Assembly: GCF_039566955.1 (NCBI RefSeq)
Contig: NZ_CP154796.1
Location: 6,076,001 to 6,140,000 of the forward strand
Origin: Micromonospora sp. DSM 45708
GTDB lineage: Bacteria; Actinomycetota; Actinomycetes; Mycobacteriales; Micromonosporaceae
DNA: 64,000 nucleotides
Direction of reading: 5' to 3'
Shown here piece after piece: positions 50,059 through 59,620 of the stretch. Below the pieces are notes generated by a model. The model ran no database searches, was not told the origin of the DNA, and was given only the letters and a program-made list of their open reading frames with translations. The number at the start of each line of letters is the position of its first letter. The stretch's first letter is position 1. A program made the translations under genes and the position numbers.

Positions 50059-52280
50059 CGTCGGCGTTGCTCCATCGTCACCAGCTCCGATTCGGATAAC
50101 TCGGGCTGGACCGAGGTGTCCGGGCCCTGGGCCGGGCGCGGGTGCACGATGCCGGCCGGGTCGACGAGGAACTCGTCCACCCGGCGCGCGATCGCGTCGG
50201 TGATCTCCTCGGCCGGGCGGGACGCGTCGAGGACCAGGTAGCGCTTCGGGTCGCCGGCGGCCAGGTCGAGGAACGCGTACCGGACCCGCTCGTGGAACGC
50301 CAGCGACTCGGCCTCCAGCCGGTCGGCGTCCTCCCGGCGGGCCGCCACCCGGCCCAGCCCGGTGTGCGGCTCGACGTCGAGCAGGACCACCAGGTCGGGC
50401 TTGAGCCCACCGGTGGCCCAGGAGGAGAGCCACGACACCTCGTCCACCGGCAGCGTCCGGCCGGCGCCCTGGTACGCCAGCGACGAGTCGACGTACCGGT
50501 CACTGATCACCACCGCGCCCCGGACCAGCGCCGGACGGACCACGGTGGCCACGTGGTGGGCCCGGTCGGCGGCGTAGAGCAGCGCCTCGGCACGCGGCGA
50601 CGGCGCGTCGTCGGAGGTGGTGCCCAGCACCAGCGAGCGGATCCGCTCGCCGACCCCGGTGGCGCCCGGCTCCCGGGTGACCACCACGTCCCGACCGTCG
50701 CCGCGCAGCCGCTCGGCGAGCGCGGCGAGCTGGGTGGACTTGCCGGCGCCCTCGCCGCCCTCGAAGACCACGAAGAGGCCGGAGGAGACGAACGGCTCGG
50801 CCGGCATCAGCGGGCGGCCCCGGATCGAGCCCCAGAGGTCGGCCAGGACCGGCACGCCCTTCTTGTCGTCCATCTGGCCGAACGCGCTGATCCCGGCGAA
50901 GATGCCGGCCGCGCCGGCGGCGAGCAGCAGCAGGCGGGTCGAGGAGATGGAGATGCCCAGGTCGGCGATGGTGAGCTGGCGGGAGCCGCCGACGCCGACC
51001 AGGAGGCTGCTGAGCGCGATGGCCAGGATCAGCACCAGCCGGGTGCCGATCTGCACCACCGCGAAGACCCGGCCGCGCACCTCGTCGGCGACCTCGCCGC
51101 CGAGCAACGTGGTGCCGGCCAGGAACGCCATGCCGGCGCCGGCGCCGACCAGGATCGCACCGAGGATGGCCATGGACAGGTGGATCGCGAACGCGAGCAC
51201 CAGCACGGAGGCGCTGGCCAGCACGATGCTCATGCCGAACCAGCGGCGCCGGGACATGTCCCGCACGATCATCGGCCCGAGCCCGATACCGAGCGCCAGA
51301 CCGACGAAGATCGCGCCGAAGAGCAGCGAGAACGCGGCGTCACCGGCGCCGAGCGAGTTGGCGAAGAACTTGCCCGTGCCGACCACGATGCCGCCGCCGG
51401 CGAACGCGCCGAAGATGCCCAGCACCAGACCGCGGACCAGCGGTGTCTGGCCGATGAACTTCCAGCCGTCGGCGAACTGGCGGAACATGCTCTGCTCGGT
51501 GCGCTGGGCCTCGCCGCGCTGGGCCTCGCTGATCTCCTTGATCCCGAACGCCACCACCAGCGCGGTGGCCAGCCGGGAGAAGGCGTTGAACCAGAGCGCG
51601 AGCTGGGCCGGCTGGGCCCAGTCGGGCAGGTTGCCGCCGACCGCGCTGGGCAGGCCTCGGGTCAGCACGGCCAGCGCGACGGCGGCGGCCACCGGGGTCA
51701 GGCCGTACGTGGTGATCAGGGTGAGCTGGTTGGCGGCCTCCAGCCGGGTACGCGGGATCAGGTTGGGGACCGCCGCCTCCTTGGCCGGGATCCACAGCAA
51801 CGTGATCGACTCGATCAGGAAGGTGGCGATCAACGCCCAGCCGACCACCAGGCCGCCCGCCGCGCCGGTGAGCGCGTAGAGCGGGATCGAGGCGAACAGC
51901 ACGAAGCGCAGCAGGTCGCAGATGACCATCGTCCACCGGCGGTCGAACCGGTCGGCGAAGACGCCCGCCACCGGGCCGAGCACCAGCGCCGGCAGCAGCC
52001 GGATCGCGGTCACGCCGCCGAACGCCGCGCCCTGGGCGGTGCTGCCGGAGACCTGCGAGGCGGCGAAGAGAGCGGTGGCGAGCAGGCCGAGCCAGTCGCC
52101 GAAGGAGGCAGCGCTGAGCACGATCCACAGCCGGCGGAACGGCCGGATGCGCAGCACCGAGCGGATGGCGGCGAACCCGGACCGGTCGGCGGCTGTGCCG
52201 GGCGACGACACGCCGGACGACTCGCCGTTCTTCTGGCTTTCGATGGCCGTACCTCCACGTGCCGGCCCAGGTCTGGGCAT
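50055..52280 (-). CDS. tmk: MFS transporter-thymidylate kinase fusion
   Basis: A 741-aa fusion. Residues ~40-480 are a 12-helix MFS_3-type transporter (LWIVLSAASFGDWLGLLATA, GPVAGVFADRFDRRWTMV). From ~500 comes dTMP kinase: FVVFEGGEGAGKSTQLAALA (P-loop), TREPGATGVGERIRSL and ISDRYVDSSLAYQGAG (DRY). The kinase makes dTDP from dTMP. ATG 52280 has only a weak CCGGGG ahead. It is coupled to holB, the usual tmk-holB order. The transporter's substrate is unknown. Confidence 0.93.
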   Translation of the reverse strand: MPRPGPARGGTAIESQKNGESSGVSSPGTAADRSGFAAIRSVLRIRPFRRLWIVLSAASFGDWLGLLATALFAASQVSGSTAQGAAFGGVTAIRLLPALVLGPVAGVFADRFDRRWTMVICDLLRFVLFASIPLYALTGAAGGLVVGWALIATFLIESITLLWIPAKEAAVPNLIPRTRLEAANQLTLITTYGLTPVAAAVALAVLTRGLPSAVGGNLPDWAQPAQLALWFNAFSRLATALVVAFGIKEISEAQRGEAQRTEQSMFRQFADGWKFIGQTPLVRGLVLGIFGAFAGGGIVVGTGKFFANSLGAGDAAFSLLFGAIFVGLALGIGLGPMIVRDMSRRRWFGMSIVLASASVLVLAFAIHLSMAILGAILVGAGAGMAFLAGTTLLGGEVADEVRGRVFAVVQIGTRLVLILAIALSSLLVGVGGSRQLTIADLGISISSTRLLLLAAGAAGIFAGISAFGQMDDKKGVPVLADLWGSIRGRPLMPAEPFVSSGLFVVFEGGEGAGKSTQLAALAERLRGDGRDVVVTREPGATGVGERIRSLVLGTTSDDAPSPRAEALLYAADRAHHVATVVRPALVRGAVVISDRYVDSSLAYQGAGRTLPVDEVSWLSSWATGGLKPDLVVLLDVEPHTGLGRVAARREDADRLEAESLAFHERVRYAFLDLAAGDPKRYLVLDASRPAEEITDAIARRVDEFLVDPAGIVHPRPAQGPDTSVQPELSESELVTMEQRRR

Positions 52281-52427
52281 CCCCGGTGGAACACTCTAGC
52301 CGCGCGGAGGGCCTCGCCCCCCGTGACATCGCCTGTTCGCCGAGCCTAGGCCGCCGGGACCACCGCCCGCAGCCCGGACAGACGCGAGGGTATTTCGCAT
52401 TGCCGTCCGGACAGTTAGCGTGCAGAC

Positions 52428-53636
52428 GTGGCCATCGACCGTGCCGAACTTCGCGATCGTCTCGACCGGGCGACCGCCCACCTCGACCCGCCGTACGCGG
52501 TGGTCGACCTCTCCGCGTTCGACGACAACGCCGACGCGCTGGCCGGCCGGGCCGGCGGCAAGCCGCTGCGGGTGGCGAGCAAGTCGGTGCGGGTCCGCGA
52601 GCTGCTCACCCGCGCGCTCAAGCGGCCCGGCTGGCGCGGTGTGATGGCCTTCACGCTGCCCGAGGCGCTCTGGCTCGCCCGCACCGGCGTCGCCGACGAC
52701 GTGCTGGTCGCGTACCCGACCGCGCACCGGGGGGCGCTCGCCGAGCTGGCCGCCGACCGGGCGCTCGCCGACGCGGTCACGCTGATGGTCGACGACGCCG
52801 GGCAGCTCGACCTGATCGACCGGGTGTGCCCACCCGGCGGCCGGCCCGCGCTACGGATCTGCCTGGACCTGGACGCCTCCTGGCGACCGCTGCGGGGCCG
52901 GGTGCACGTCGGCGTGCGCCGCTCCCCGGTGCACAGCGCCCGGGCGGCCGGCGCGCTCGCCGCCGCCGTCGCCGGCCGGCCCGGCTTCCGGCTGGTCGGC
53001 CTGATGTCGTACGAGGCACAGATCGCCGGCCTCGGGGACGCCCCGCCCGGGCAGGCGGCGCTCGGCTCGGCGATCCGGGTCGCCCAGCGCGGGTCGTACC
53101 GGGAACTGCTGGCCCGCCGCTCGGCCGCGGTCGCCGCGGTACGCGAGCACGCCGACCTGGAGTTCGTCAACGGCGGCGGCACCGGCAGCGTGGCCGCCAC
53201 CAGCGCCGACCCGGCGGTCACCGAGGTCACCGCCGGCTCCGGCCTGTACGGCCCGACGCTGTTCGACGCGTACCGCGCCTGGCGGCCCACCCCGGCGGCG
53301 TTCTTCGCCTGCGCGGTGGTCCGCCGGCCGGCGCCCGGGCTGGCCACCGTGCTCGGCGGCGGCTGGATCGCCTCCGGCCCGGCGGCGGAGAGCCGGCTGC
53401 CCCGGCCGTGGCTGCCGGAGGGGCTGAAGCTGCTCGGCGCGGAGGGCGCGGGCGAGGTGCAGACCCCGCTCGCCGGCGACGCCGCAAACGACCTACGGGT
53501 CGGCGACCGGGTGTGGTTCCGCCACGCCAAGGCGGGTGAGGTGTGCGAGCACGTCAACGAGGTGCATCTGGTCGACGGCGACGCCGTGGTGGCGACCGTG
53601 CCCACCTACCGGGGCGAGGGCCACGCGTTCCTCTGA
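52428..53636 (+). CDS. PLP-dependent amino acid deaminase/aldolase (alanine racemase-like fold)
   Basis: A 402-aa fold-type III PLP enzyme related to D-threonine aldolase. PYAVVDLSAFDDNADALAGR is the N-terminus, KPLRVASKSVRVRELL holds the PLP Lys, and LEFVNGGGTGSVAATSAD binds phosphate. The C-terminal domain (VWFRHAKAGEVCEHVNEVHL) has His and Cys ligands for a divalent metal. It begins GTG 52428. It likely cleaves or deaminates beta-hydroxy-D-amino acids; the exact substrate is unassigned. Confidence 0.9.
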   Translation: MAIDRAELRDRLDRATAHLDPPYAVVDLSAFDDNADALAGRAGGKPLRVASKSVRVRELLTRALKRPGWRGVMAFTLPEALWLARTGVADDVLVAYPTAHRGALAELAADRALADAVTLMVDDAGQLDLIDRVCPPGGRPALRICLDLDASWRPLRGRVHVGVRRSPVHSARAAGALAAAVAGRPGFRLVGLMSYEAQIAGLGDAPPGQAALGSAIRVAQRGSYRELLARRSAAVAAVREHADLEFVNGGGTGSVAATSADPAVTEVTAGSGLYGPTLFDAYRAWRPTPAAFFACAVVRRPAPGLATVLGGGWIASGPAAESRLPRPWLPEGLKLLGAEGAGEVQTPLAGDAANDLRVGDRVWFRHAKAGEVCEHVNEVHLVDGDAVVATVPTYRGEGHAFL

Positions 53637-53706
53637 CGTGACGTGACGTGACATGACGACGGCGGGCCCCGGGCGCACTCTCAGAACCCGCCGTTCGGCG
53701 TGCCGC

Positions 53707-54360
53707 TCAGCCCTGGTGGACGGCCTCGGTCGGGGCGTCGACCTGCCGGTGCAGGTACTCCCGGATGAGCGCCTTCGCCTCGACCAGCACCCGCTCGTCG
53801 CCGTCGGCACGGCGGCGGAACGCCAGCTTGATCAGGGCGTCGGCGGCCTCCACCGCGACTTCCAGGTGGAAGCGCAGGTCGGGCACGCCGGCCAGACCGA
53901 ACCGCTCGGTGAGCACGCGGGCGAGCTGCTCCGCGATGACCCCGTTGTTGTCGCGCTGGTCGTCCAGCAGGTGCAGGTCGACCACGTCGCCGAAGTGCAG
54001 GGTACGGAAACCGGGCACCGTGCGGTGCATCGAGATGTACTCGTCGATCGCCGCGTCGACCCCGTCCCACCAGTGGCTCAGGTCGTCCGAGGCGAAGCGC
54101 TCGTCGAGCCGCTGGAGGTAGGACTCCATGGTGCGCAACGTCAACGCCTGCACGATCGCCCGCTTGTCCGGAAAGAACTGGTAGACCGACCCGATCGCCA
54201 CCTCGGCGCGCTCGGCGAGCAGGGTCGTGGTCAAACCCTCGTACCCCACCTCGTCGACGAGCTCGGCGCAGGCGTCCAGCATCCGCTGGACACGCGCGAC
54301 ACTTCGACCCTGCACCGGTACCCGACGCAGCGGCCCGGTCGTGGCGGCTGGTGTGGACAC
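53707..54360 (-). CDS. TetR-family transcriptional regulator
   Basis: A 217-aa regulator. The N-terminal helix-turn-helix is at about residues 15-65 (RMLDACAELVDEVGYEGLTT, VAIGSVYQFFPDKRAIVQAL). The C-terminal ligand domain is helical. GTG 54360 follows GGGGGG at 10 nt; an ATG at 54399 would add 13 residues. It is divergent from the lactone oxidase gene, with a perfect palindrome between them, so it probably represses that gene. Confidence 0.92.
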   Translation of the reverse strand: MSTPAATTGPLRRVPVQGRSVARVQRMLDACAELVDEVGYEGLTTTLLAERAEVAIGSVYQFFPDKRAIVQALTLRTMESYLQRLDERFASDDLSHWWDGVDAAIDEYISMHRTVPGFRTLHFGDVVDLHLLDDQRDNNGVIAEQLARVLTERFGLAGVPDLRFHLEVAVEAADALIKLAFRRRADGDERVLVEAKALIREYLHRQVDAPTEAVHQG

Positions 54361-54470
54361 TCGGCGCCACCCCCCTTCGACGGATGAACATATCTGCACG
54401 TCACGAGTCTGTGACTACCGGTACAACGAGCCGGCCTCGATTGCGGTATTTACCAGGCACAACGTTCCTG

Positions 54471-54489
54471 ATATGAATTCAGTTCATAT
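54471..54489. promoter_or_regulatory. Palindromic operator between tetR and the oxidase gene
   Basis: ATATGAA-TTCAG-TTCATAT is a perfect 7-bp inverted repeat with a 5-nt spacer. It lies 22 bp before the oxidase ATG in an A+T-rich patch, where a promoter would be. This is the size and form of a TetR-family operator. Confidence 0.7.
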
Positions 54490-54510
54490 TCATGTCGAGG
54501 AGCGTCCGCC

Positions 54511-55818
54511 ATGGCCGGTACCCCCGCCGACTGGTCCAACTGGGCCGGCAACCAACGCAGCACGGCACTGGTCACCGTGCGCCCCCGAAGCGTGGCGGAC
54601 ACCGCCGAGGCGGTGCACCGGGCCGCCGCCGCCGGCACGACGATCCGGGCGGTCGGCAGCGGCCACTCCTTCACCGCCACCGCCGTCGCCGACGGGCACC
54701 GGCTCGACCTCACCGAGCTGACGACCGACATCACCGTCGACGTGGCACGCCGCCTGGTCACCGTACCGGCCGGGATGACGCTGCACACGCTCAACGACCT
54801 GCTCGCCGGCCACGGCCTCGCGGTGCCCAACCTCGGCGACATCGACGCGCAGACCATCGCCGGCGCGCTCTCCACCGGCACCCACGGCACCGGCGCGACA
54901 CTCGGCTGCCTCTCCACGTTCGTGGCCGGCCTGACGCTGGTCACCGGCACCGGCGAGGTGCTGCGCTGCTCCGCCGACGAGCACCCCGACGTGTTCGACG
55001 CCGCGCGGGTCGGGCTCGGCGCCCTCGGCATCCTGGTCGAGGTCACACTGCGCTGCGTGGACGCCTTCGTGCTGCACGCGCACGAACGGCCGGCCGCGCT
55101 CGCCGAGGTGCTCGACGACCTGCCCGGCCTCTACGAGGCGCACGACCACGCCGAGTTCTACTGGTTCCCGTACACCGACCGGGTCCAGGTCAAGACCAAC
55201 GACCGGGTGCCCGCCGACGACCGGCCGCTGCCCCGCTGGCGCGGCTGGCTCGACGACGAGTTCCTCGCCAACACCGTCTTCGCCGGTGCCTGCCGCGTCG
55301 GCCGCGCGATGCCCGCCCTGGCCCCCCGGATCAGCGCCGTCTCCGCGCGGGCGCTCACCGAACGCACCTACACCGGCCGCTCCGACCGGGTCTTCTGCAC
55401 CCCGCGCCGGGTCCGGTTCGTGGAGATGGAGTACGGGCTGCCGCGCGACGCGCTGCCCACCGCGCTGGCGGAGCTGCGCCGGATCGTGGACCGGCTGCCG
55501 TTCAAGGTGCTGTTTCCGGTCGAGGTGCGGTTCACCGCCGCCGACGACATCTGGCTCTCCCACTCCTACGGGCGGGACTCCGCGTACCTCGCCGTGCACC
55601 AGTACGTGGGGATGCCGTACGAGCCGTACTTCCGCGCGTTCGAGCAGGTGGCCACCGAGCTGGGCGGTCGCCCGCACTGGGGCAAGCTGCACTGGCGCGA
55701 CGCCGCCTCCCTGGCCACCGCCTACCCGAAGTTCGCCGCGTTCCAGTCCGTCCGGTCCCGCCTGGACCCGCAGCGCCTCTTCACGAACCCGTATCTGAAG
55801 CAGGTCCTCGGTTCCTGA
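54511..55818 (+). CDS. FAD-dependent aldonolactone (D-arabinono-1,4-lactone-type) oxidase
   Basis: A 435-aa VAO-fold flavoprotein. GTTIRAVGSGHSFTATAVAD holds the His usually linked covalently to FAD, and DIDAQTIAGALSTGTHGTGA is the FAD-binding core. The C-terminal ALO domain (from ~residue 170) ends with RPHWGKLHWRDAA and LDPQRLFTNPYLKQVLG. It oxidises a sugar-1,4-lactone or alditol. ATG 54511 follows GAGGAG. It is divergent from the TetR gene and probably controlled by it. Confidence 0.92.
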   Translation: MAGTPADWSNWAGNQRSTALVTVRPRSVADTAEAVHRAAAAGTTIRAVGSGHSFTATAVADGHRLDLTELTTDITVDVARRLVTVPAGMTLHTLNDLLAGHGLAVPNLGDIDAQTIAGALSTGTHGTGATLGCLSTFVAGLTLVTGTGEVLRCSADEHPDVFDAARVGLGALGILVEVTLRCVDAFVLHAHERPAALAEVLDDLPGLYEAHDHAEFYWFPYTDRVQVKTNDRVPADDRPLPRWRGWLDDEFLANTVFAGACRVGRAMPALAPRISAVSARALTERTYTGRSDRVFCTPRRVRFVEMEYGLPRDALPTALAELRRIVDRLPFKVLFPVEVRFTAADDIWLSHSYGRDSAYLAVHQYVGMPYEPYFRAFEQVATELGGRPHWGKLHWRDAASLATAYPKFAAFQSVRSRLDPQRLFTNPYLKQVLGS

Positions 55819-55828
55819 AGGAGATCTC

Positions 55829-55864
55829 GGTACGCGTCCGCCCCCGGAGGGGCGGACGCGTACC
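55829..55864. terminator. Perfect 16-bp bidirectional hairpin
   Basis: Arms 55829-55844 and 55849-55864 are perfectly complementary around CGGA, between the converging oxidase and topA stops. It is one of the strongest hairpins in the window. Confidence 0.85.
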
Positions 55865-55868
55865 AGGA

Positions 55869-58691
55869 TCACTCCTTCGGAGTTGAGGTCGCCTTCCTGG
55901 GGGCGGCCTTCTTCGCCGGAGCCTTCTTCGCCGCCGTCGTCTTCTTGGCCGCCGTCGTGGTCTTCGCCGCCGCCGTGGTCTTCTTCGCCGCGGTCTTCTT
56001 CGCGGGGGCCGCCTTCTTGGCGGCCTTCTTCTTCGGCGCCGGCCCCTTCGCCCGCTTCTCGGCGAGCATCTCGGACGCCTCTTCCAGCGTCAGCGCCTCC
56101 GGCGTCTGCGCGCGCCGCAGCGACGCGTTGGTCTCCCCGTCCGTGACGTACGGACCGAAGCGCCCGTCCTTGATCACCAGCGGCTTCTCGGTGAGCGGGT
56201 CGACGCCCATCTCCCGCAGCGGCGGCGCGGCGGCCCGGCGCTGGCGGGTCTTCGGGGCGGCCAGCAACGCCAGCGCCTCGTCCAGCGTGACGGTGAACAT
56301 CTTGTCTTCCGAGTCCAGCGAGCGGAACTCGTCACCACGCTTGACGTACGGGCCGTAGCGGCCGTTGTTGGCGAAGACCTCCCCGCCGTCCGGGGCCACG
56401 CCCACCAGCCGGGGCAGGCTGAGCAGCCGCAGCGCCTGGTCCAGGGTGAGGTCGTCCGGCGACTGCGAGCGCAGCAGCGACGACTTCCGCTCGCCGCTGG
56501 CCACGTACGGGCCGTAACGGCCGGACTTCAGCACGATCGGCTCACCTGTCGACGGGTCGTCGCCGAGCTTGCGCTCGCCCCCGCCGCCGAGGAACAGCTC
56601 GTGCACCTTCTCCGGGGTCAACTCGTCGGGCGCCAGGCCCTCCGGGATCGGCGCGCGGTCGCCCTGGGAGCCGCCCTCCTCGCCCTCTGCCGGGACGGCC
56701 GGCGACTGCTGCTCGCCGGGCACCGCCCGCTGGAGGTAGGGCCCGTACCGGCCGACCCGGACGACGACCTCGCGCCCCTCGTCGTCGGTGAACAGCGGGA
56801 TGGAGTTGACGCTGCGCGCGTCGATCTCGCTGAGGTTCTCGGTGACCAGCTTCTTCAGCCCACCGGCGTGCGCGATGGCCTGGTCACCGGCGCCGTTGGC
56901 GCTGCCGAAGTAGAACGAGGTGAGGAAGTCGACCGCGGCGTGGTCACCGCCGGCGATCTCGTCCAGCTCGTTCTCCATGCTGGCGGTGAAGTCGTAGTCG
57001 ATCAGGCGCGGATAGTGCCGCTCCATCAGCCCGATCACGGCGAACGCCAGGAACGTCGGGATCATCGCCTGGCCACGCTTGGTCACGTACCCGCGGTCCT
57101 GGATGGTCTGCATGATCGACGCGTACGTGGAGGGTCGGCCGATGCCCAGCTCCTCCAGCGCCTTGACCAGCGACGCCTCCGTGTAGCGCGACGGCGGCTG
57201 GGTGTGGTGGCCCTGCGCGGCCAGCTCGTCGGCGGTCAGCGGCTGGTCCTTGACCAGCGTGGGCAGCCGCCGCTCGGCGTCCTCCGCCTCGGCGTTCTCG
57301 TCGTCGCTCGACTCGACGTACGCCCGCAGGAAGCCCGGGTCGGTGATGGTCTTGCCGGTGGCGCCGAAGTCGGCCTCCTCCTGCGCGGCGGAGACGGCCC
57401 GGATGCGCACCGACACGCTGGAGCCGACCGCGTCGGTCATCTGCGAGGCGATGGTGCGCCGCCAGATCAGCTCGTAGAGCTTGAACTCCTCGCCGGACAG
57501 CTCCTTGGCCACGTCGCCCGGGGTGCGGAAGTTGTCACCCGCCGGGCGGATCGCCTCGTGCGCCTCCTGCGCGTTCTTCACCTTGCCGGTGTAGCGGCGG
57601 GGCTCCGGCGGCACGCTGCGCTCGCCGTACAGCTCGACGATCTGCCGGCGGGCCGCCGCGATGGCGGTCTCCGACAGGTTCACCGAGTCGGTACGCATGT
57701 AGGTGATGTAGCCGTTCTCGTAGAGCCGCTGCGCGGTGCGCATCGTCTGCTGGGACGAGAAGCGCAGCTTGCGGGCCGCCTCCTGCTGGAGCGTGGAGGT
57801 GATGAACGGCGCGTACGGGCGGCGGCGGTAGGGCTTCTCCTCGACCCGGGTGACCGTGAACGGACGGTCCGCCAGCCGGGCGGCCAGCCCCCGGGCCCCG
57901 CCCTCGTCGAGGTGCACGACCCCGGCACCGGCGCGTACGCGGCCCGTGGTCGGTTCGAAGTCCTTGCCGGTGGCGATCCGGTCGCCGTTCAGCGCGACGA
58001 GCGTGGCGTTGAAGGTACGCGGGCCCTCGCCCGGCTTCGCCACCGCCAGGGTGGCCAGGATGTCCCAGTACTCGGCGGTGCGGAACGCCATCCGCTGGCG
58101 CTCCCGCTCGACCACGATCCGGGTCGCCACGGACTGCACCCGGCCCGCCGAGAGCTTCGGCATGACCTTCTTCCACAGCACCGGGGAGACCTCGTAGCCG
58201 TAGAGCCGGTCCAGGATGCGCCGGGCCTCCTGGGCGTCGACCAGGTCGCGGTCGATCTCCCGGGGGTTGGCCACCGCGGCCTGGATGGCCGGCTTGGTGA
58301 TCTCGTGGAAGACCATCCGCTTGACCGGCACCTTGGGCTTGAGCGTCTCCACCAGGTGCCAGGCGATCGCCTCGCCCTCGCGGTCCTCGTCCGTCGCCAG
58401 GAGGATCTCGTCGACCTCCTTGGCCAGCTTCACCAGCTTGTTGATCTGCTGGCGGCGGTCGGCCGAGACCACGTAGAGCGCGTGGAAGCCGTTGTCGACG
58501 TCGACGCCGAGCCGCGCCCACGGCTCGCCCTTGTACTTCGCCGGCACGTCGGCGGCGTTGCGGGGCAGGTCCCGGACGTGGCCGAAGCTGGCCTCCACGA
58601 CGTACCCCGGGCCGAGGTAGCCCGAGATCGTCTTGGCCTTCGCCGGTGACTCGACGATGACCAGACGGGTGGTTCCAGCGTTGCTCGGCAC
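55869..58691 (-). CDS. topA: DNA topoisomerase I with Lys/Ala-rich tail
   Basis: A 940-aa type IA topoisomerase that relaxes negative supercoils. The Toprim domain has LVIVESPAKAKTISGYLGPG and TDEDREGEAIAWHL (DxDxE). The active Tyr is in GYITYMRTDSVNLSE near residue 315. The C-terminus has four GR(Y/F)GPY repeats instead of Cys4 zinc fingers, then a ~50-residue Lys/Ala-rich tail (AKKTAAKKT-type), typical of actinobacterial TopA. GTG 58691 follows GGGGAGA. Confidence 0.97.
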   Translation of the reverse strand: MPSNAGTTRLVIVESPAKAKTISGYLGPGYVVEASFGHVRDLPRNAADVPAKYKGEPWARLGVDVDNGFHALYVVSADRRQQINKLVKLAKEVDEILLATDEDREGEAIAWHLVETLKPKVPVKRMVFHEITKPAIQAAVANPREIDRDLVDAQEARRILDRLYGYEVSPVLWKKVMPKLSAGRVQSVATRIVVERERQRMAFRTAEYWDILATLAVAKPGEGPRTFNATLVALNGDRIATGKDFEPTTGRVRAGAGVVHLDEGGARGLAARLADRPFTVTRVEEKPYRRRPYAPFITSTLQQEAARKLRFSSQQTMRTAQRLYENGYITYMRTDSVNLSETAIAAARRQIVELYGERSVPPEPRRYTGKVKNAQEAHEAIRPAGDNFRTPGDVAKELSGEEFKLYELIWRRTIASQMTDAVGSSVSVRIRAVSAAQEEADFGATGKTITDPGFLRAYVESSDDENAEAEDAERRLPTLVKDQPLTADELAAQGHHTQPPSRYTEASLVKALEELGIGRPSTYASIMQTIQDRGYVTKRGQAMIPTFLAFAVIGLMERHYPRLIDYDFTASMENELDEIAGGDHAAVDFLTSFYFGSANGAGDQAIAHAGGLKKLVTENLSEIDARSVNSIPLFTDDEGREVVVRVGRYGPYLQRAVPGEQQSPAVPAEGEEGGSQGDRAPIPEGLAPDELTPEKVHELFLGGGGERKLGDDPSTGEPIVLKSGRYGPYVASGERKSSLLRSQSPDDLTLDQALRLLSLPRLVGVAPDGGEVFANNGRYGPYVKRGDEFRSLDSEDKMFTVTLDEALALLAAPKTRQRRAAAPPLREMGVDPLTEKPLVIKDGRFGPYVTDGETNASLRRAQTPEALTLEEASEMLAEKRAKGPAPKKKAAKKAAPAKKTAAKKTTAAAKTTTAAKKTTAAKKAPAKKAAPRKATSTPKE

Positions 58692-59005
58692 GTCTCTCCC
58701 CGACCTCACTCCTACGCCATGCCCGCTTCGGGCCGTGTGGCACCGCCCGGGACCACCGCCGGCCCGGACGTCCAACGTAACGCGCCGTCCGCGTCCCGGG
58801 TTTCGTGGGCGGCAGACGGGCCGCCTCCCCGGTGGCGCCGGCCGCACCCTGCCGGACGGCGCCACCGTACACCGTGGGTAGGGCGCCGGGCGGGTCACTG
58901 TGACGATCACACACCCCCCGGCGGAGGTGACTCCAGTCGTTTTCCTGCGCAAACCGCCGCCAGGTCGGTCGGCGATCGGACAGCCGGCGGGGTTGCGCCG
59001 GTGGG

Positions 59006-59620
59006 TCAGCCGTGCAGGCCCGGCCAGTCGGTGGCCGGCGCGGCCGGCGGCCGTTCCCCCACCAGCTCCGCCAACCGGGTCACCCGCCGCCCACCGATCC
59101 GGTACGCGGGCCCGCCCTCACCCGGCTCCACGAACGCGGCCGGCAGCCCCACCGCGGCCAGCGCGGCGCGCACCGCCGGCCAGCACTGCCCGTCGGCCGG
59201 GCCGAGCCCGAGCCGGAACCCGGCCGGTTCGGCGGCCCCGGCGGCGGCGGCCCAGAGCCGCAACCGCCGCCCGTCGAGGTGGAACCGGGCCGGCGGTCGC
59301 TTCGCCGCGCCGTGCAGCCAGCCCCGGGCGAGCGGCGTCAGCGTGCTCGCGTACGCGGTGCGCACCCGGTACCGGCCGTCCCCGGTCGGCTCCCAGCCCG
59401 CCGGCACGCCCCGGGCACCCAGCTCGGCCACCAGCACGTGCACCCGCCAGGCCGCGTCCACCACCACGGAGAGCCGGGCCGTGCCACCCATCCGCACCAC
59501 CTCCCCCGGCCCGGCGAGCAGGCCGGCGAGGTCCGCCAGCGCGGGATCGGCCGCCTCGGTGGAGAACAGCGAGGGCTGGCGGGCCGGGTTCGGATTCGGG
59601 GAGGGTGGCGTCAGCGACAC
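59006..59620 (-). CDS. Hypothetical actinobacterial protein
   Basis: A 204-aa Ala/Gly/Arg-rich protein. It starts near SLTPPSPNPNPARQPSLFST and has ARLSVVVDAAWRVHVLVAEL, RVRTAYASTLTPLARGWLHG and a Pro-rich end. No transmembrane segment or signal peptide is seen. GTG 59620 with GAGGT upstream overlaps the preceding lipoprotein gene by 10 nt, so it is co-transcribed with it. I do not recognise a named domain. Confidence 0.75.
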   Translation of the reverse strand: MSLTPPSPNPNPARQPSLFSTEAADPALADLAGLLAGPGEVVRMGGTARLSVVVDAAWRVHVLVAELGARGVPAGWEPTGDGRYRVRTAYASTLTPLARGWLHGAAKRPPARFHLDGRRLRLWAAAAGAAEPAGFRLGLGPADGQCWPAVRAALAAVGLPAAFVEPGEGGPAYRIGGRRVTRLAELVGERPPAAPATDWPGLHG

